This document shows, one piece after another, positions 14,634-23,881 of a stretch of 64,000 nucleotides of DNA. Source of the DNA: SP5GCR1 sp965199685 (lineage in GTDB: Bacteria > Pseudomonadota > Gammaproteobacteria > Poriferisulfidales > Oxydemutatoraceae); the NCBI GenBank assembly GCA_965199685.1, contig OZ241323.1:124001-188000 (forward strand), read 5' to 3'. How positions within the stretch are numbered: the first letter of the stretch is position 1; each line of letters opens with the position of its first letter. The translations under genes and the position numbers were made by a program. The notes under the pieces are model-generated. The model saw only the letters and a program-made list of their open reading frames with translations, ran no database searches and was not told where the DNA came from.

Positions 14634-17126
14634 TTATCTTTTTGATGGTTCATTTTGGGGGATAGTGTCAGGGGGTTGGGTCATACAAGTATCAATTGCA
14701 TCTAAAGTAGCCTTGTTTATATTATCTAGTTTTAATGATTTTACGCACTCTAATACTCTATCAATATTTTTTTTGCACTCTTGAAGTTTTTGTTTGTTAA
14801 GTTTATCCTCACCGGGAACAGCCATGCCTTTATGAAATATTTTATGGGCTGCTACCATGAAATAATTGTTGCCACATATAGGTATAGCTTTTTCCTCTAA
14901 AATACTTATCGTCGTAGTATTTATTTCACCATTCTTAAATAATATACTGCCTTTACTAATGAGGAGCTTGTGTCTATGAATTAGTTCACCTATTGTATGA
15001 TTATCTACCGTATGCCCATGCCTATTTTCTAGATGAATATAGGTTTTTATGTCTAGTAAAACTTCTGTTTGAGTAGAAAGTTTTTTATCTAATTCAGAGA
15101 GAGCAGGTGCATATTCTCCTTTAGGAGGTATCTGGTTTTTTATGTCTAGTAAAACTTCTGTTTGAGTAGAAAGTTTTTTATCTAATTCAGAGAGAGCAGG
15201 CGCGTATTCTCCTGTAGGAGGTATCTGGTTTTTTATGTCTAGTAAAACTTCTGTTTGAGTAGAAAGTCGTTTATCTAATTCAGAGAGAACAGGTGCGTAT
15301 TCTCCTGTAGGAGGTATCTGGTTTTTTATGCCTAGTAAAACTTCTGTTTGAGTAGAAAGTTTTTTATCTAATTCAGAGAGAGCAGGTGCATATTCTCCTT
15401 TAGGAGGTATCTGGTTTTTTATGTCTAGTAAAACTTCTGTTTGAGTAGAAAGTCGTTTATCTAATTCAGAGAGAACAGGTGCGTATTCTCCTTTAGGAGG
15501 TATCTGGTTTTTTATGTCTAGTAAAACTTCTGTTTGAGTAGAAAGTCGTTTATCTAATTCAGAGAGAACAGGTGCGTATTCTCCTTTAGGAGGTATCTGG
15601 TTTTTTATGTCTAGTAAAACTTCTGTTTGAGTAGAAAGTCGTTTATCTAATTCAGAGAGAACAGGTGCGTATTCTCCTGTAGGAGGTATCTGGTTTTTTA
15701 TGTCTAGTAAAACTTCTGTTTGAGTAGAAAGTCGTTTATCTAATTCAGAGAGAACAGGTGCGTATTCTCCTGTAGGAGGTATCTGGTTTTTTATGTCTAG
15801 TAAAACTTCTGTTTGAGTAGAAAGTTTTTTATCTAATTCAGAGAGAGCAGGTGCGTATTCTCCTTTAGGAGGTATCTGGTTTTTTATGTCTAGTAAAACT
15901 TCTGTTTGAGTAGAAAGTCGTTTATCTAGGTTTAGTAAAATTTTCGTTTGAGTAGAAAGTCGCTCATCTATGTCAGGGAGAGCAGACACATATTCTTTTG
16001 TAGAATAAATCTGGTTTTTTATTTCTGATAAAACTTTTGTTTGAATAGTAAGTTGTTCAGTTAAGCTAGAGAGATCAGGCACATAATCTTTTAGAGAAAC
16101 AGGCCGGTCTTTTGTGGCTGATAAAATTTCCGTTTGAGCATCAAGTTTTTTATCTAATTCAGAGAGAGCAAGTGCATATTCTCCTGTAGGAGGAATCTGG
16201 TTTTTTATTTCTGATAAAACTTTTGTTTGAGCAGAAAGTTGTTCTAAAACTTTTTCCTCTATGTCAATGTCACCAGACATTGGAGCAACGAAAGGTAAAA
16301 TTGTTGTTGGTACTGCAGTAAGCAATTTAACGAACGAATCAACAAATTTTTCAAATATTTTGAAGAATAAAAATAATATGAATAGCCATATTAACAATAC
16401 TATTAAAATTGCCAGTTCTTTTTCAATAATGACCCAAAGTGCTAATACAACAAATAATAAAAATAAAGGACGACCTATTGTTTCTATTACTTTTATTATT
16501 AACAACTTGTAGACTATATATATTCCTTTTATTGTTATATGCCTGATTTTTTTCAACTGAATGAGAACATTAGGCACTGTTTTGCAGAACTGTTCTAGTA
16601 TTTCCGCAATAAGTTGACGTAGCCCTAAAAGTCCTTCTCTTATCGTTTTAATAAATTGTTTACGCAGGTGATTTATCCTTGAAAGTTTTTCTTTGCCTGC
16701 ACTGGCGAGTGCCTTTAGATAGTTAGATACTTTTAATGTCGCAGGATGATATTTCATGTGTTGGATTGGTATTTTTATATATCGCATATCAAGAATTTTT
16801 CTAATTCCCGGATATGTTTTTTGCTTTACCTTTTTAAGGATATGAACAGGTACTTTTATTAAGTAGTAGTGGATTATTAAAAGGAATGTCCACACAAGAC
16901 ATATAGCTACTGCTATTAAGTAATAGGCTACTAATAGGAATACCCATAATAAGGCTAGGTATATGATTTTGCCCAATAGCTTTATTGAGTGCCAAATTAA
17001 TGGAGGAATTTTTTTTACTATGCTCTCTGCTTTTTCAAGAAACCATTTTAGCTTTAATATAGTCCACCCCCCCAACAGTTCTTTAATATGTCGCTTAAAC
17101 TTAAGAGTAGATTCTTTCTCTGCCAT
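14634..17126 (-). CDS. Multi-pass membrane protein with 31-residue tandem coiled-coil repeats
   Basis: The product is 830 residues from the ATG after GAGGGGGAACAGATCA; the start agrees with the relic copy at 3163. It has a basic N-terminus, a hydrophobic pair at about residues 45-95, a charged stretch containing KQKTYPGIRKILD, and a second hydrophobic pair at about 215-265. About ten 31-residue repeats (LSTQTEVLLDIKNQIPP...EYAP...LSELDK) preceded by diverged units cover roughly residues 310-700. A conserved end domain has ELIHRHKLL, GEINTTTISILEE and AAHKIFHK. It lies 73 bases downstream of the hydrolase gene at 17200 and is probably co-transcribed with it. The layout suggests a membrane-anchored rod or sensor. 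The family is unrecognised. Confidence 0.7.
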   Translation of the reverse strand: MAEKESTLKFKRHIKELLGGWTILKLKWFLEKAESIVKKIPPLIWHSIKLLGKIIYLALLWVFLLVAYYLIAVAICLVWTFLLIIHYYLIKVPVHILKKVKQKTYPGIRKILDMRYIKIPIQHMKYHPATLKVSNYLKALASAGKEKLSRINHLRKQFIKTIREGLLGLRQLIAEILEQFCKTVPNVLIQLKKIRHITIKGIYIVYKLLIIKVIETIGRPLFLLFVVLALWVIIEKELAILIVLLIWLFILFLFFKIFEKFVDSFVKLLTAVPTTILPFVAPMSGDIDIEEKVLEQLSAQTKVLSEIKNQIPPTGEYALALSELDKKLDAQTEILSATKDRPVSLKDYVPDLSSLTEQLTIQTKVLSEIKNQIYSTKEYVSALPDIDERLSTQTKILLNLDKRLSTQTEVLLDIKNQIPPKGEYAPALSELDKKLSTQTEVLLDIKNQIPPTGEYAPVLSELDKRLSTQTEVLLDIKNQIPPTGEYAPVLSELDKRLSTQTEVLLDIKNQIPPKGEYAPVLSELDKRLSTQTEVLLDIKNQIPPKGEYAPVLSELDKRLSTQTEVLLDIKNQIPPKGEYAPALSELDKKLSTQTEVLLGIKNQIPPTGEYAPVLSELDKRLSTQTEVLLDIKNQIPPTGEYAPALSELDKKLSTQTEVLLDIKNQIPPKGEYAPALSELDKKLSTQTEVLLDIKTYIHLENRHGHTVDNHTIGELIHRHKLLISKGSILFKNGEINTTTISILEEKAIPICGNNYFMVAAHKIFHKGMAVPGEDKLNKQKLQECKKNIDRVLECVKSLKLDNINKATLDAIDTCMTQPPDTIPQNEPSKR
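15061..15990 (-). repeat. 93-bp in-frame tandem repeat array
   Basis: Ten starts of the string acttctgtttgagtagaaag occur exactly 93 bp apart from 15061 to 15898. Units differ by a few bases, mainly at ccttta/cctgta and tcgttt/tttttt. The period is 31 codons, so the reading frame is preserved. Near-identity suggests recent expansion or homogenisation. Confidence 0.95.
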
Positions 17127-17199
17127 TGATCTGTTCCCCCTCAAACCTCCAGTTATTTTTTAGCCAATGGCATCGCTGTATTTTTAGAGGGGAACCGTA

Positions 17200-18231
17200 T
17201 CAATTTTCTGAAAATAAAAGTTGATGATTCCGCTCAGGCGGATCCACTCGCCCGGTTTCAAGTGCAGTTGCTATGTGTTGAATAATCGGACTTGGTCTAG
17301 ATAAATCCTCATTCTTAGCTAGAAAATACGTATGGCCTGCGGGATCATCAAAAGTATTATTGAAGTCATCGCAATCAACAGCGTAGACATTTTTAGGTAC
17401 TTTATTCATATCCTCTGGTCCTGTCATGCCTAAGCGACGAGACAGACCAGAACGGACAATATTCGCTATCTTGCTTGCCGGCATTGCATAATCATCGTTT
17501 GCATAATAAACCACAACATTTCGTGCAGCTTGGGGAATATATCGCCCTTTTTCTCTTTTTTCTAATGTTTCATTTACAACGTCCGCGGCTACCATAAATA
17601 TATTTCGGAATAGCTGGGGCATTTGCCTTGACGAGGAAATACCACCTGCCCAATATCTGAGTGCCTCTCGTAACACACGGTTTCCCATAGAATGAGCCAA
17701 AACATTAATGCGTTTATAACACTTTTCGTCTTGCTTATGACGCCAGGTATCAAATTTACCAAGCATTCGAGCAAATGCTTCCGCACTTATATTGGCAGTA
17801 CTTCGGTCATCGTAGTAATCATTTAGTTTAGCAAAAGTACCATCGTCGTCACATGGCCAAATCAATGGTATAACGCGAACATAATCTTCACCTAAATCTG
17901 CATTTCTATCAAGCAGTTTCTGAAGGTCTATAGCTTTTTGGAAAGCACCATCCTCCATACGATTATTAAATCCATGAATAAAAAGTAGGATTTGTTTACA
18001 GTCTCTGTCTTTACTTAGTTTTGTGAAAAAACTATCGTTCCCTATTTCTATATAATCATCCTGAGATTTTCGTTCACAAAAAAACATGTGCTGACTGGCC
18101 GTAATGTTTTGTGGATTAAAGCTAACATTTCTACCAATTGCTGTGTTTTCGCCTTCGTTAGGCATCCGATTAGTAGCAAATAACATATTACCTCCTAAAA
18201 ATTTCCAAAATTGTTTTCTAACATTCAGCAT
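17200..18231 (-). CDS. Alpha/beta serine hydrolase (DUF900-like)
   Basis: The 343-residue product has FIHGFNN (oxyanion loop), the nucleophile elbow AHSMGNR, YYANDDYAMPAS in the acid region and GHTYF with the likely catalytic histidine. This is the pattern of the DUF900/COG4782 esterase-like family. The elbow begins with Ala rather than Gly, which is common in this group. There is no signal peptide, so it is probably cytoplasmic. A second start 14 codons in (18189) has a stronger SD (GGAGG), but the upstream codons are conserved in the relic copy at 2880. The substrate is unknown. It is first in a two-gene unit with the coiled-coil membrane protein downstream. Confidence 0.75.
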   Translation of the reverse strand: MLNVRKQFWKFLGGNMLFATNRMPNEGENTAIGRNVSFNPQNITASQHMFFCERKSQDDYIEIGNDSFFTKLSKDRDCKQILLFIHGFNNRMEDGAFQKAIDLQKLLDRNADLGEDYVRVIPLIWPCDDDGTFAKLNDYYDDRSTANISAEAFARMLGKFDTWRHKQDEKCYKRINVLAHSMGNRVLREALRYWAGGISSSRQMPQLFRNIFMVAADVVNETLEKREKGRYIPQAARNVVVYYANDDYAMPASKIANIVRSGLSRRLGMTGPEDMNKVPKNVYAVDCDDFNNTFDDPAGHTYFLAKNEDLSRPSPIIQHIATALETGRVDPPERNHQLLFSEN

Positions 18232-18368
18232 ACCCTCTTGTTATTCTTTAATTCAAATTGAGGATAATTAACTAAGTAGCTTACACATCTAAAAAGCAAA
18301 GTCAACCCCCTTAAGTGTATTTGCGCAGTCAATAGTATGAAAACTAACTTTGTAGTTGGTAATAATAA

Positions 18369-18736
18369 TGGGGTAACGTCACCTTGTGCACGCAACTCCT
18401 GATAGATGCGCGGTGAACCATAGTCCTTGCCACTGGCTTCCCACACCTACCTAATCAGCAGGCATTCCCAGTGCTCCTGAGCAACCTTGTCAGCCACTTG
18501 ACTACGCCATTTGGGACTGTTGAAAAAGTGTTTGCATTGGTACATTCCCCTCCTGTGGAGGGGTGGCAGGCGAAGCCTGACGGGGTGGTTGTGGTGGTTC
18601 TGCACTAGACAATTACCCTCTACGATGCATGATGGTACTTTTTCAACAGTCCCATTTGTAGTAGCCACTACGGCTCACTCCAAGCAGCTTACAAGTCGCA
18701 TCTATACTCAAGCCTTTATTACGATACTGTTCTAAA
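18369..18736 (-). mobile_element. IS3-family remnant with internal deletion and MITE insertion
   Basis: The remnant joins the terminal TGGGGTAACGTCA directly to the orfB N-terminal region (RIYQELRAQG, SGKDYGSPR, KWRSQVADKVAQ), deleting about 690 bp. It is then split by the MITE at 18513-18653. It has no function. Confidence 0.88.
18513..18653. mobile_element. 141-bp MITE inserted in an IS3 remnant
   Basis: The inverted ends are exact: GGGACTGTTGAAAAAGT and ACTTTTTCAACAGTCCC. ATTT flanks both sides (18509-18512 and 18654-18657). The uninterrupted sequence gccatttgtagtagcc exists in the IS3 copy near 14188, so the insertion is directly demonstrated. Internally it carries the standard double hairpin. 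Because of the G/C ends, the duplication could also be read as six bases, CATTTG. Confidence 0.93.
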
Positions 18737-18814
18737 ATGTCTATTTTTCGTTGTCATTACTAGTTATTTTACCGAATCTTGGTCACTTAACTAGTCAAGT
18801 GCCTAATACAATAT

Positions 18815-19194
18815 GGGGCTGTTGAAAAAGTATCATCTCTGCACAAATTGAACCACTGTGTGCCATCGAATTTACGAAAACGGTAGGGGCAAGTAGAGCC
18901 GCCGATTGAGCCAGTAGGTCAATCGGCAATTTGATTTATCCGCCCTAACGCGTTGTATCTACAAAAATAAAGTCGTAAGCCATCCAATTTATGGGAACCA
19001 AAACCAAGTGGCGCAGGCGGTTCTGTTCGTGCAAAGCGGTACTTTAGGGCAGACATACGAGTCCGCCCCTACAGGGGGTTCATGTAAAGATGGTGGATGT
19101 GCAAAAAACCACCCCGTCAGGCTGCGCCTGCCACCCCTCCGAAGAAGGGGAATGGTCCGCCCCTACAGGCGGTTCTAATTTTCAAAAGCTCCCC
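18815..19194. repeat. Composite repeat block upstream of the ribosomal operon
   Basis: The 380-bp gene-free block starts GGGGCTGTTGAAAA and ends TTTTCAAAAGCTCCCC. It contains the CCGATTGA...TCAATCGGC stem, a cccctacagggggttcatgt module and a double hairpin. It ends about 40 bases before the rpsL promoter. The interval 18737-18814 shows nothing. Confidence 0.7.
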
Positions 19195-19232
19195 AAATTT
19201 ATCAGGATTGGCAAAAAAATCAGGGTTTTTCC

Positions 19233-19261
19233 TTGCACATTTGCGCATTTCCTATTATAAT
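19233..19261 (+). promoter_or_regulatory. Sigma70 promoter of the ribosomal supercluster
   Basis: TTGCAC (19233-19238) and a perfect TATAAT (19256-19261) are separated by exactly 17 bases. They lie 92 bases before the rpsL start, leaving a leader of about 85 nt. The strength fits a highly expressed operon. Confidence 0.85.
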
Positions 19262-19352
19262 TCCTTATCCTTCCCCTAAAGGCTCATTCCGCCGATAAGG
19301 CGGGTAGGATTATTTACGCTTGTATATTGCTGAAAAGGAGTATTTTAATTAC

Positions 19353-19727
19353 ATGACAACGATTAACCAATTAGTACGCAAACCAAGGAAACCTAAGGTT
19401 GCGAAAAGCAATGTGGTGGCATTGGAGAGATGTCCTCAAAAGCGTGGCGTTTGCACTCGTGTTTATACCACCACACCCAAGAAGCCTAATTCGGCATTGC
19501 GCAAGGTTGCGCGTGTTCGCTTGACAAACGGCTATGAGGTGACGACCTATATAGGTGGTGAAGGGCACAACCTGCAAGAGCACTCAGTTGTGTTAATACG
19601 CGGCGGGCGAGTAAAAGATTTGCCGGGAGTGCGCTACCATACGATTCGTGGTAGCTTGGATACTCAAGGTGTGGAAGGAAGAAAAAAAGGTCGTTCCAAA
19701 TATGGAACCAAACGTGCCAAAGCGTAA
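19353..19727 (+). CDS. rpsL: Ribosomal protein S12
   Basis: The 124-residue protein is of standard S12 length, starting MTTINQLVRKPR. S12 sits in the decoding centre of the 30S subunit. The conserved loops TPKKPNSALRK and GGRVKDLPGVRYH are present with the usual streptomycin-sensitive lysines. A longer upstream frame was rejected because family members start here and AAGGAG precedes. It is first gene of the cluster and is followed by rpsG after 15 bases. Confidence 0.97.
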   Translation: MTTINQLVRKPRKPKVAKSNVVALERCPQKRGVCTRVYTTTPKKPNSALRKVARVRLTNGYEVTTYIGGEGHNLQEHSVVLIRGGRVKDLPGVRYHTIRGSLDTQGVEGRKKGRSKYGTKRAKA

Positions 19728-19742
19728 TAGGAGAATAGAGAC

Positions 19743-20210
19743 ATGCCACGCCGCCGTGAAATACAGCCTAGGGAGATATTAGTAGATCCCAAATACCACG
19801 ACCAGACCCTAGCCAAGTTCATCAACTTAGTGATGCAGCGAGGCAAAAAATCCGTTGCCGAAGGCATCGTTTATGGTGCATTAAACAAAATCGATAAAAA
19901 ACCCGATAAAGCACTAGATATATTCAAGAAGGCTTTGGATGCCGCCAAGCCTCGTGTAGAAGTTAAATCCCGTAGAGTAGGCGGAGCAAACTATCAGGTG
20001 CCTGTAGAAGTGCGTCCGGTAAGGCAGCAAACCTTAGCGATGCGCTGGATTATAGATGCGGCGAGCAAGCGCAAAGCAGACTCTATGGTCAACAAGCTCG
20101 CGGCAGAGATACGAGACGCTGCAGACAATCGCGGTGGTGCCGTCAAAAAACGTGAAGATACGATGAAGATGGCAGAAGCGAACAAAGCCTTTTCACATTA
20201 CAGGTGGTAA
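19743..20210 (+). CDS. rpsG: Ribosomal protein S7
   Basis: The 155-residue product begins MPRRREIQPREILVDP and has the conserved GGANYQVPVEVRP loop. S7 nucleates assembly of the 30S head and contacts E-site tRNA. It lies between rpsL and fusA, with four bases to fusA. In E. coli S7 represses its own operon. Whether the site is kept here cannot be judged by eye. Confidence 0.97.
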   Translation: MPRRREIQPREILVDPKYHDQTLAKFINLVMQRGKKSVAEGIVYGALNKIDKKPDKALDIFKKALDAAKPRVEVKSRRVGGANYQVPVEVRPVRQQTLAMRWIIDAASKRKADSMVNKLAAEIRDAADNRGGAVKKREDTMKMAEANKAFSHYRW

Positions 20211-20214
20211 AAAG

Positions 20215-22305
20215 ATGCCTCGTAAGACACCTTTGCAACGTTATCGCAACATCGGCATCATGGCACATATAGATGCCGGCAAGACGACGACAACCGAAAG
20301 AATTTTATTCTACACTGGCATCTCGCACAAAATGGGCGAGGTGCACGAAGGCTCGGCGGTTATGGACTGGATGGAGCAGGAACAGGAACGCGGAATCACC
20401 ATTACCTCAGCAGCAACCACATGCTTTTGGCAAGGCATGGACCAGCAGTTTGACGAACATCGCATCAACATCATAGACACCCCTGGTCATGTTGACTTCA
20501 CCATAGAGGTGGAACGTTCTTTGCGCGTATTGGACGGTGCCGTTGCGGTGTTTTGTGCGGTCGGCGGTGTCGAGCCACAATCGGAGACGGTGTGGCGGCA
20601 AGCCAATCGCTATAAAGTTCCGCGCATCGCATTCGTCAACAAGATGGATAGGGCAGGTGCCGATTTCTTCAGAGTTGTATCTCAGATAAAGGATCGTCTG
20701 GGAGCAAAAGCAATACCGCTACAAGTCCCGATAGGAAGTGAGGACAAGTTTGAAGGTGTCATAGATTTAATCACCCAAACCGCAATACGCTGGAACAGCG
20801 AAGATAAAGGTGTCACCTATCAAGCGAGCGACATCCCTGACGATATGAAGGAGCAATGTGAAACCTTGCGTCATCAATTAATTGAGAGTGCTGGCGAAGC
20901 TAGCGAAGAGCTGATGGAGAAATATCTGGAAAGCGAACTGCAAGTGGACGATATACGCAAAGGTATACGCATTCGTACCCTCGCCAACGAGATCGTGCCG
21001 GTATTGTGTGGAACCGCATTTAAGAATAAGGGTGTGCAAGCACTGCTCGATGCATCGATTTATTATCTGCCGTCGCCATCGGAGGTGCCCGATATCGTCG
21101 GTTTGTGCGAAGACGGCAAGGAACCGCCGCGCCGTAAAGCATCCGACGACGAACCATTTTCGGCTTTGGCTTTCAAAGTTGCCACCGACCCGTATGTCGG
21201 CGTATTGACCTTTTTCCGTGTCTATTCCGGAGTGTTGAATTCCGGCGACAGTATTATGAATGCTTCAACCGACAAAAAAGAACGTGCTGGAAGATTGTTG
21301 CAAATGCATTCTAATTCTCGTGAAGAGATCAAAGAAGTGAGGGCAGGAGATATTGCTGCAGGTGTCGGTTTCAAAGGTGTGGTCACTGGTCATACTCTAT
21401 GCGACGGCAATAACCCGATTGCGCTGGAGAGTATGAATTTTCCGGAACCAGTCATCGCAGTGGCAGTAGAACCGAAGACCAAAGTAGACCAAGAAAAAAT
21501 GGGTTTGGCTTTGCAGAAATTATCTACCGAAGACCCGTCCTTTAAGGTCAAGACCGACGAGGAGTCGGGTCAAACGATTATTTCGGGAATGGGTGAGTTG
21601 CATCTAGAGATCATTGTAGATCGTTTGCGCCGTGAGTTTAATGTTGATGCAAACGTAGGTGAACCGCAGGTTGCATATCGCGAAACCGCGCTTCAAATGA
21701 TTCAGCAAGAAGGCAAGTATATCAAGCAAACCGGCGGACGAGGGCAATACGGGCATGTTTGGTTGAAGATAGAGCCGGCTGAGGCGGGTAGCGGCTACAC
21801 CTTCGTCAATGAAATAGTAGGCGGTGTTGTGCCTAAGGAATATATCCCAGCGGTTGATAAAGGTATTCAAGAGCAGATGCAAAATGGCGTGATTGCCGGG
21901 TATCCGGTGGTTGATGTTAAAGTGACCTTATACGACGGTTCGTATCACGATGTGGATTCGTCGGAAATTGCGTTTAAGACCGCAGCCTCGCGTTGTTTTA
22001 GAGAAGGATTTAACAACGCCTCACCAGTACTACTCGAACCTATGATGAAAGTGGAAGTCGTAACCCCAGAGGATTATATGGGTGATGTCGTGGGTGATTT
22101 GAATAGGCGTCGCGGCATCATAGAGGCTATGGAAGAGGGTGTATTGGGTAAGACGATACGCGCCGAAGTGCCGCTTAAGGAGATGTTTGGTTACGCAACC
22201 GATTTACGTTCGGCTACGCAAGGTCGGGCAACGTATACTATGGAGTTTCTGAAGTATACACAAGTGCCGAACAACGTAGCCGATGATATTATTAAGAAAC
22301 AATAA
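20215..22305 (+). CDS. fusA: Elongation factor G
   Basis: The 696-residue translational GTPase drives translocation and, with RRF, ribosome recycling. G motifs are AHIDAGKTT (residues 17-25), DTPGHVDF and NKMDRAGADF. Domain IV carries GGRGQYGHVWLKIEP. Length is typical for EF-G1. It is in the usual str order, rpsL-rpsG-fusA-tuf. Confidence 0.98.
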   Translation: MPRKTPLQRYRNIGIMAHIDAGKTTTTERILFYTGISHKMGEVHEGSAVMDWMEQEQERGITITSAATTCFWQGMDQQFDEHRINIIDTPGHVDFTIEVERSLRVLDGAVAVFCAVGGVEPQSETVWRQANRYKVPRIAFVNKMDRAGADFFRVVSQIKDRLGAKAIPLQVPIGSEDKFEGVIDLITQTAIRWNSEDKGVTYQASDIPDDMKEQCETLRHQLIESAGEASEELMEKYLESELQVDDIRKGIRIRTLANEIVPVLCGTAFKNKGVQALLDASIYYLPSPSEVPDIVGLCEDGKEPPRRKASDDEPFSALAFKVATDPYVGVLTFFRVYSGVLNSGDSIMNASTDKKERAGRLLQMHSNSREEIKEVRAGDIAAGVGFKGVVTGHTLCDGNNPIALESMNFPEPVIAVAVEPKTKVDQEKMGLALQKLSTEDPSFKVKTDEESGQTIISGMGELHLEIIVDRLRREFNVDANVGEPQVAYRETALQMIQQEGKYIKQTGGRGQYGHVWLKIEPAEAGSGYTFVNEIVGGVVPKEYIPAVDKGIQEQMQNGVIAGYPVVDVKVTLYDGSYHDVDSSEIAFKTAASRCFREGFNNASPVLLEPMMKVEVVTPEDYMGDVVGDLNRRRGIIEAMEEGVLGKTIRAEVPLKEMFGYATDLRSATQGRATYTMEFLKYTQVPNNVADDIIKKQ

Positions 22306-22319
22306 ACCATAGGAATAAC

Positions 22320-23513
22320 ATGTCTAAAGAAAAATTTGAAAGAACGAAACCGCATGTCAATGTGGGAACCATAGGACACGTAGATCACGGCAAGACGACA
22401 CTGACGGCAGCGATGACCAAGGTGATGTCGGATCAGCGAGGAGCTGGTGAGTATCGCTCGTATGAACAGATAGACAATGCACCAGAGGAGCGAGAGCGAG
22501 GGATAACGATAGCAACAGCCCATGTGGAGTATGAATCCGACGCCCGGCACTATGCGCATGTAGATTGTCCAGGTCACGCCGACTATATCAAGAACATGAT
22601 AACCGGTGCGGCACAGATGGATGGTGCGATATTGGTGGTGAGTGCAGCCGATGGTCCGATGCCACAGACCCGAGAGCATATTTTGTTGGCGCGCCAAGTG
22701 GGAGTGCCGCATATCGTCGTGTATTTGAACAAAGCGGACATGGTGGACGATAAGGAGTTGATGGAGTTGGTCGAGATGGAAGTGCGCGAGTTGTTGTCTA
22801 ACTACGAGTTTCCGGGAGACGATATACCGATAGTGACGGGTTCGGCACTGAAAGCGTTGGAAGGGGACAGCTCGGAGATGGGTGTGTCGTCTATAGAGCA
22901 GTTGATTGCCGAGATGGATCAGTATATCCCGGAGCCGGAGCGGGCGATAGACGGAGACTATCTGATGCCGGTGGAAGATGTATTTTCAATATCGGGTCGT
23001 GGCACGGTGGTGACCGGTCGTATAGAGCGAGGGATAGTGAAGGTAGGAGACGAGATAGAGATCGTAGGAATAAGAGACACCAGCAAGACGACCTGCACGG
23101 GCGTAGAGATGTTCAGAAAGCTGTTGGACGAAGGTCGTGCTGGAGACAATGTCGGTGTGTTATTGCGTGGGACGAAGCGAGAGGAAGTAGAGCGAGGTCA
23201 GGTGTTGTGCAAGCCGAGGTCAATCACACCGCACAAGAAGTTTGAAGCTGAGGTGTATATATTGTCAAAAGAGGAAGGCGGTCGGCACACGCCATTTTTC
23301 AAAGGCTACAGACCGCAGTTTTATTTTCGGACGACGGATGTGACTGGCGCGGTAGAGTTGGAGTCTGGTGTAGAGATGGTGATGCCGGGTGATAATGTAA
23401 AGATGGTGGTGAGTTTGATCGGACCTATTGCGATGGAAGAAGGTTTGCGTTTTGCGATTAGGGAAGGTGGTCGCACGGTAGGCGCAGGCGTGGTAGCTAA
23501 AATCATAGAATAA
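22320..23513 (+). CDS. tuf: Elongation factor Tu
   Basis: The 397-residue GTPase delivers aminoacyl-tRNA to the ribosome. Motifs are GHVDHGKTT (19-27), DCPGHADY and NKADM, with domains 2 and 3 complete through VGAGVVAKIIE. It is the only tuf in the window. Its codon usage is richer in GAG/CGG and G/C-ending codons than its neighbours, which may reflect expression level or gene conversion with another copy. Confidence 0.98.
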   Translation: MSKEKFERTKPHVNVGTIGHVDHGKTTLTAAMTKVMSDQRGAGEYRSYEQIDNAPEERERGITIATAHVEYESDARHYAHVDCPGHADYIKNMITGAAQMDGAILVVSAADGPMPQTREHILLARQVGVPHIVVYLNKADMVDDKELMELVEMEVRELLSNYEFPGDDIPIVTGSALKALEGDSSEMGVSSIEQLIAEMDQYIPEPERAIDGDYLMPVEDVFSISGRGTVVTGRIERGIVKVGDEIEIVGIRDTSKTTCTGVEMFRKLLDEGRAGDNVGVLLRGTKREEVERGQVLCKPRSITPHKKFEAEVYILSKEEGGRHTPFFKGYRPQFYFRTTDVTGAVELESGVEMVMPGDNVKMVVSLIGPIAMEEGLRFAIREGGRTVGAGVVAKIIE

Positions 23514-23539
23514 AAAAGTACTACACAGAGGATCAGAAA

Positions 23540-23869
23540 ATGGCTAAGCAAATGTTAGAAACGGGCAGCAAAATAAGAATTAGATTAAAAGCCTTTGACC
23601 ATCGTTTGCTTGATAAATCCGCAAGTGAGATTGCCGAAGCCGTTAAACGTACCGGTGCAAGCATTAAAGGCCCTATTCCGCTACCGACCAAGATAGAACA
23701 CTTCACGGTATTGATCTCGCCTCATGTAGACAAAGATGCTCGCGATCAATACGAGATTAGAACCCATAAACGCATTATGGATATCGTCAATTCGACCGAA
23801 AAGACGGTAGATGCACTAATGAATTTGGATTTAGCCGCAGGCGTAGACGTACAGATAAAGTTGAATTGA
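23540..23869 (+). CDS. rpsJ: Ribosomal protein S10
   Basis: The 109-residue product contains IRIRLKAFDHRLLD and the loop GPIPLPTKIEHFTVL typical of S10. S10 also acts as NusE in antitermination in bacteria. The N-terminus is about six residues longer than E. coli S10. It follows tuf by 26 bases, so the str and S10 clusters are fused here. Confidence 0.97.
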   Translation: MAKQMLETGSKIRIRLKAFDHRLLDKSASEIAEAVKRTGASIKGPIPLPTKIEHFTVLISPHVDKDARDQYEIRTHKRIMDIVNSTEKTVDALMNLDLAAGVDVQIKLN

Positions 23870-23881
23870 CGGAACGGGGCA

